Assembly (NCBI RefSeq): GCF_044142105.1
Contig: NZ_JBGTYM010000001.1
Location: forward strand, 434,001 to 498,000
Source of the DNA: Pseudogemmobacter sp044142105
GTDB lineage: Bacteria > Pseudomonadota > Alphaproteobacteria > Rhodobacterales > Rhodobacteraceae
Reading direction: 5' to 3'
Length of the DNA stretch: 64,000 nucleotides
Below the pieces are notes generated by a model that saw nothing but the letters and a program-made list of their open reading frames with translations, was not told the origin of the DNA and searched no databases. Both the position numbers and the translations under genes were made by a program. This document shows, piece after piece, positions 60,836 through 64,000 of the stretch. Position 1 is the first letter of the stretch. The number at the start of each line of letters is the position of its first letter.

Positions 60836-61372
60836 ATGAAACTTACCGATACCCGCGAGATCGCGGCACCGCCCGCTCTGGTCTGGTCCGCCATCCTCGA
60901 CCCCGAGGTGCTGAAGGAGTGTATTCCCGGCTGCCAATCGATGACCGGCTCGATCGCCGATGGCTATGAGGCGACGGTGAAGCAGAAGGTCGGCCCGGTC
61001 TCGGCCACATTCACCGGCGTGGTGACGCTGTCGGATATCGTCGAGGGCAAATCGGTGAAGATCTCGGGCGAGGGCAAGGGCGGCGTCGCCGGCTTCGCCA
61101 AGGGCGGCGCGGTGGTGACGCTGGAGCCTTCGGGCGCCGGGACCAAGCTGACCTATGACGTCGATGCAAATGTCGGCGGCAAGATTGCCCAGCTTGGCAG
61201 CCGCATCATCGACAGTTTCGCCAAGAAGATGGCCGACGATTTCTTCACGCGCTTTCAGGCCGCTGTCGAAGGCCCGGCCGAGGCTGGATCGGCGCAGGCA
61301 GAAGATGACGAAGCCATTGCCGAGTCACCCGAGAAGAAGAAAGGATGGTTCAAGCGATTGATCGGCGGCTGA
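60836..61372 (+). CDS. CoxG-family SRPBCC protein (carbon monoxide dehydrogenase subunit G type)
   Basis: A 178-residue SRPBCC-fold protein: MKLTDTREIAAPPALVWSAILDPEVLKECIPGCQSM, KVGPVSATFTGVVTLSD, and GTKLTYDVDANVGGKIAQLGSRIID, all CoxG-typical. A charged linker ends in the cationic tail PEKKKGWFKRLIGG, which may anchor to the membrane. In CO oxidisers CoxG helps membrane attachment of the dehydrogenase; similar genes accompany many other molybdenum hydroxylases. It lies 81 bases after the hybrid kinase gene and 55 before the Fe-S subunit. GGGAGGA supports ATG 60836. Confidence 0.92.
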   Translation: MKLTDTREIAAPPALVWSAILDPEVLKECIPGCQSMTGSIADGYEATVKQKVGPVSATFTGVVTLSDIVEGKSVKISGEGKGGVAGFAKGGAVVTLEPSGAGTKLTYDVDANVGGKIAQLGSRIIDSFAKKMADDFFTRFQAAVEGPAEAGSAQAEDDEAIAESPEKKKGWFKRLIGG

Positions 61373-61427
61373 ACCGCCCGACGCATGAACCGCCGCACTG
61401 ACCCAGGGATTCCAAGGGAGGAGTAAT

Positions 61428-61910
61428 ATGACGAAAGTCACGATGACCGTGAACGGCAAGTCCGTCTCGGGCGAGGTCGAGGGCAGGACCCTTCTGGTCC
61501 AGTTCCTGCGCGAAGGGCTGGGCCTCACGGGCACCCATGTCGGATGTGACACCAGCCAGTGCGGCGCCTGCACGGTGCATCTGGATGGCAAGGCCGTGAA
61601 GTCCTGCGCGGTCTTCGCGCTGGATGCCGCCGGGGCCGAGGTCAAGACGATCGAGGGCATGGCCAATGCCGACGGTTCCTTGTCGACGCTGCAACAGGCC
61701 TTCCAGGATTGCCACGGGCTGCAATGCGGCTTCTGCACGCCGGGGATGGTGATGGCTTCGGCGGCGCTTCTGGCCAACAACCCCAAGCCGACCGAGGCAG
61801 AAGTGCGCCACGGGCTCGAGGGCAACCTTTGCCGCTGCACGGGCTATCACAACATCGTCAAGGCGGTGCTCCAGGCCTCGGGCCAGGACATCTCGGCCAT
61901 TCCGGCCTGA
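61428..61910 (+). CDS. 2Fe-2S small subunit of a molybdenum hydroxylase (CoxS-like)
   Basis: A 160-residue iron-sulfur subunit passing electrons from the Mo cofactor. The plant-type ferredoxin cluster is in GTHVGCDTSQCGACTVHLDGK...SC, and the second cluster in CGFCTPGMVMA...LCRCTGYHNIVKA. Its length and start (TKVTMTVNGKSVSGEVEGRTLLVQFLREGLGL) fit CoxS and related xanthine dehydrogenase family subunits. A strong RBS (AAGGGAGGAG) precedes ATG 61428. The FAD subunit (CoxM) is not in view and may follow the large subunit. Confidence 0.94.
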   Translation: MTKVTMTVNGKSVSGEVEGRTLLVQFLREGLGLTGTHVGCDTSQCGACTVHLDGKAVKSCAVFALDAAGAEVKTIEGMANADGSLSTLQQAFQDCHGLQCGFCTPGMVMASAALLANNPKPTEAEVRHGLEGNLCRCTGYHNIVKAVLQASGQDISAIPA

Positions 61911-61969
61911 CCGCCACACCACGCCACATCGCCCGCCGCGCGAACGGACGGGCCGCCAGGGAGGATTTC

Positions 61970-64000
61970 ATGCCGAAGGATACGGGCATTGGCGCTCCGA
62001 TGAAGCGCCGCGAGGACATCAGGTTCCTCACCGGAAAGGGCCGCTACACGGCCGATATAAACCTGCGGGGCCAGGCCTATGCCGCCTTTGCCCGCAGTGA
62101 CATGGCCCATGGCCGCATCAACAAGATCGACACCACCGCGGCCGCCGCCATGCCGGGCGTCCTGTGCATCATGACGGGCGAAGATTTCGCCGCCATGGGC
62201 GGCAATCCTGCGGGCTGGCTGATCAACAGCCGTGACGGCACGCCGATGCGCGAGCCGAAGCGTCCGGTGCTGGCCCATGGCAAGGTGCGCCATGTCGGCG
62301 ATGCCTATGCGGTCGTCGTGGCCGAGACCGAGGAACAGGCCCGCGATGCCGCCGAGGCGATCGAGGCCGACATCACGGAATTGCCCGCCATCGTCGATAT
62401 GGCCGCCGCCATCGCCGACCCATCGAACCGCGTGCATGACGAGATCCCCGACAACCTCTGCTTCGACTGGGGCTGGATCGAGGACAACCGCGCCGCCGTC
62501 GACGCGGCCTTCGCCAAGGCGCCGCATATCACCACTCTGGAGCTGGTGAACAACCGCCTTGTCCCGAATGCGATGGAGCCGCGCGCCTCGCTGGCCGATT
62601 TCAACCCCGGGACCGAGGACTACACGCTTTACACCACCTCGCAGAACCCGCACCTGCACCGCCTGCTGATCGCGGCCTTCGTGATGGGCATCCCGGAGAA
62701 CAAACTGACCGTGATTGCGCCCGATGTGGGCGGCGGTTTCGGCTCGAAGATCTATCACTACGGGGAAGAGGCGGCTGTGCTGGCCGCGGCCAAGCACCTG
62801 AAACGTCCGGTGAAATGGGTGGCGACCCGGTCGGAAGCCTTCCTGTCGGATGCCCATGGCCGTGACCATGTGACGAAGATCCAGCTTGCGCTGGACAAGG
62901 ACGGCACCTTCCTGGCGCTGCGCACCGAGACGCTGGCCAATGTCGGCGCCTATCTGTCGAACTTCTCGACCGCGACGCCGACCTTCCTGCATGGCACGCT
63001 GATGGCGGGTCCCTACAAGACGCCGCTGGTCTATGTGAACGTGAAGACCGTCTTCACCAACACCGCCCCGGTCGATGCCTATCGCGGCGCAGGCCGCCCG
63101 GAAGCGACCTTCTCGATCGAGCGGGTGATCGACAAGGCAGCCGATGAGCTTGGGCTCGACAAGATCGAGATCCGGCGCAAGAACTTCATCGACCCCGGCG
63201 CCTTCCCCTACACCACGCCGGTCGGCCTTGTGTATGATACCGGCAATTACCACGCCACGCTCGACAAGATGATCGAGCTGGGCGACATCGCGGGCTTCGA
63301 CAAGCGCGCGGCGGTGTCCAAGGCCAAGGGCAAGCTGCGCGGCATCGGCTATTCGACCTGGATCGAAGCCTGCGGCATCGCGCCTTCGCATCTGGTGGGC
63401 GTGCTGGGCAGCCGCGTCGGCCTGTATGACGCCGCGACGGTACGGGTGAACGCCACCGGCAATATCTCGGTCCTGACCGGGGCGCACAGCCACGGCCAAG
63501 GCCATGAGACGGTCTTCGCGCAGATCGTGGCCGACAAGCTGGGCATCCCGGAAGCTTCGGTCGAGATCGTCCATGGCGACACTTCGAAAATCCCCTTCGG
63601 CATGGGGTCCTATGGCTCGCGCAGCCTCGCGGTCTGCGGCACCGCCATGGTGAAGGCAGTCGACAAGATCATCGCCAAGGGCAAGAAGATCGCGGCCCAT
63701 ATGCTGGAAGCCGCGGAAGGCGACATCACCTTTGAAGACGGCAAGTTCCAGGTCGCGGGCACCGACAAGGCCAAGACCTTTGGCGAAATCGCCTTCTCGG
63801 CCTATGTCCCGCACAACTACCCGCTGGAAACGCTGGAGCCGGGGCTTGAGGAATCGGCCTTCTACGATCCGGGCAACTTCACCTTCCCGGCAGGCGCCTA
63901 TGCCTGCGAGGTCGAGGTCGATCCCGACACGGGAAGGGTCGAGATTTGCAGCTTCACCGCCGCGGATGATTTCGGCCACGTGATGAACCCGCTGATCGTC
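61970..64000 (+). CDS. Molybdopterin-binding large subunit, form II CoxL-like, 3'-truncated by window
   Basis: 677 codons are visible from ATG 61970 (RBS GGGAGGA) and the frame is still open at the window end; about 780-800 residues are expected in all. Family blocks are MKRREDIRFLTGKGRYTADI, GKVRHVGDAYAVVVAE, VIAPDVGGGFGSKIYHYGEE and GQGHETVFAQIVADKLG. The active-site loop reads DAYRGAGRPEA, the AYRGAGR form II signature, not the AYxCSFR loop of true CO dehydrogenase with its catalytic cysteine. The substrate is therefore probably an aldehyde, purine or other compound, not CO. FAD-subunit and maturation genes are probably beyond the window. Confidence 0.93.
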   Translation, partial: MPKDTGIGAPMKRREDIRFLTGKGRYTADINLRGQAYAAFARSDMAHGRINKIDTTAAAAMPGVLCIMTGEDFAAMGGNPAGWLINSRDGTPMREPKRPVLAHGKVRHVGDAYAVVVAETEEQARDAAEAIEADITELPAIVDMAAAIADPSNRVHDEIPDNLCFDWGWIEDNRAAVDAAFAKAPHITTLELVNNRLVPNAMEPRASLADFNPGTEDYTLYTTSQNPHLHRLLIAAFVMGIPENKLTVIAPDVGGGFGSKIYHYGEEAAVLAAAKHLKRPVKWVATRSEAFLSDAHGRDHVTKIQLALDKDGTFLALRTETLANVGAYLSNFSTATPTFLHGTLMAGPYKTPLVYVNVKTVFTNTAPVDAYRGAGRPEATFSIERVIDKAADELGLDKIEIRRKNFIDPGAFPYTTPVGLVYDTGNYHATLDKMIELGDIAGFDKRAAVSKAKGKLRGIGYSTWIEACGIAPSHLVGVLGSRVGLYDAATVRVNATGNISVLTGAHSHGQGHETVFAQIVADKLGIPEASVEIVHGDTSKIPFGMGSYGSRSLAVCGTAMVKAVDKIIAKGKKIAAHMLEAAEGDITFEDGKFQVAGTDKAKTFGEIAFSAYVPHNYPLETLEPGLEESAFYDPGNFTFPAGAYACEVEVDPDTGRVEICSFTAADDFGHVMNPLIV

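Noticed and set aside
1..64000. CRISPR arrays, tRNA genes, insertion sequences or prophage segments
   Set aside because: No spaced identical repeats, cloverleaf-like sequences, transposase or phage genes were found. The repeats present are short hairpin elements, coding repeats or the 11-bp array.

Overview
The window is high-GC chromosomal DNA from an alphaproteobacterium, most likely order Rhodobacterales (Rhodobacter/Paracoccus-like). The evidence is the lptF-lptG-lptD-surA-pdxA-rsmA block, DUF4167 next to prfA-prmC, the PAS_5 and retropepsin-like proteins, an FNR-type anaerobox, and four copies of a G/C-rich hairpin element that I recognise from this order. The genus cannot be decided from the sequence alone. 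Genes are densely packed, often with 1-4 base start/stop overlaps. No gene-free stretch exceeds about 280 bases. I saw no rRNA, tRNA, insertion sequence, prophage or CRISPR array.

Layout. 1-2.7 kb: a truncated PAS_5 protein, then yicC-gmk-gamma carbonic anhydrase. 2.8-10.4 kb: a myo-inositol catabolic locus (Gfo/Idh oxidoreductase, RpiR regulator, iolC-DUF2090 fusion, iolD, iolE, iolB) with two matching 16-bp inverted repeats as probable RpiR operators. 10.5-18.6 kb: mixed single genes (PhoR-like kinase, nucleoside hydrolase, Asp-box repeat protein, iron-binding protein, mazG, M20 amidohydrolase, small membrane and secreted proteins, a type B chloramphenicol acetyltransferase). 18.7-21.7 kb: a class III aminotransferase and agmatinase, probably polyamine catabolism, with a striking 11-bp-period repeat array between them. 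21.9-25.8 kb: prfA-prmC, DUF4167, rsmA. 25.8-32.5 kb: pdxA, surA and the LPS export genes lptD, lptG, lptF. 32.7-39.5 kb: pepA, holC, aspartic protease, MarC, DUF2267, an ABC-F protein, ndk and small proteins. 39.7-42.8 kb: copper chaperone and CopA ATPase, and an NsrR-like Rrf2 regulator.

43.1-54.3 kb holds a complete glycogen operon, glgP-glgB-glgC-glgA-glgX-pgm. It covers precursor formation (pgm, glgC), polymerisation and branching (glgA, glgB) and breakdown (glgP, glgX). 54.4-64 kb holds a non-pyrrolysine MttB-family methyltransferase, a lytic transglycosylase lipoprotein, and then a same-strand run. That run is a LuxR-type response regulator, a FIST-domain sensor and a PAS hybrid kinase (the NosP/NahK, or ErcS', arrangement), followed by coxG/coxS/coxL-like genes. 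The CoxL-like protein has the form II active-site loop and is cut off by the window end.

The points most worth following are the FIST/kinase/regulator trio beside the form II molybdenum hydroxylase, the 11-bp repeat array before agmatinase, the paired RpiR operators, and the dispersed hairpin element.
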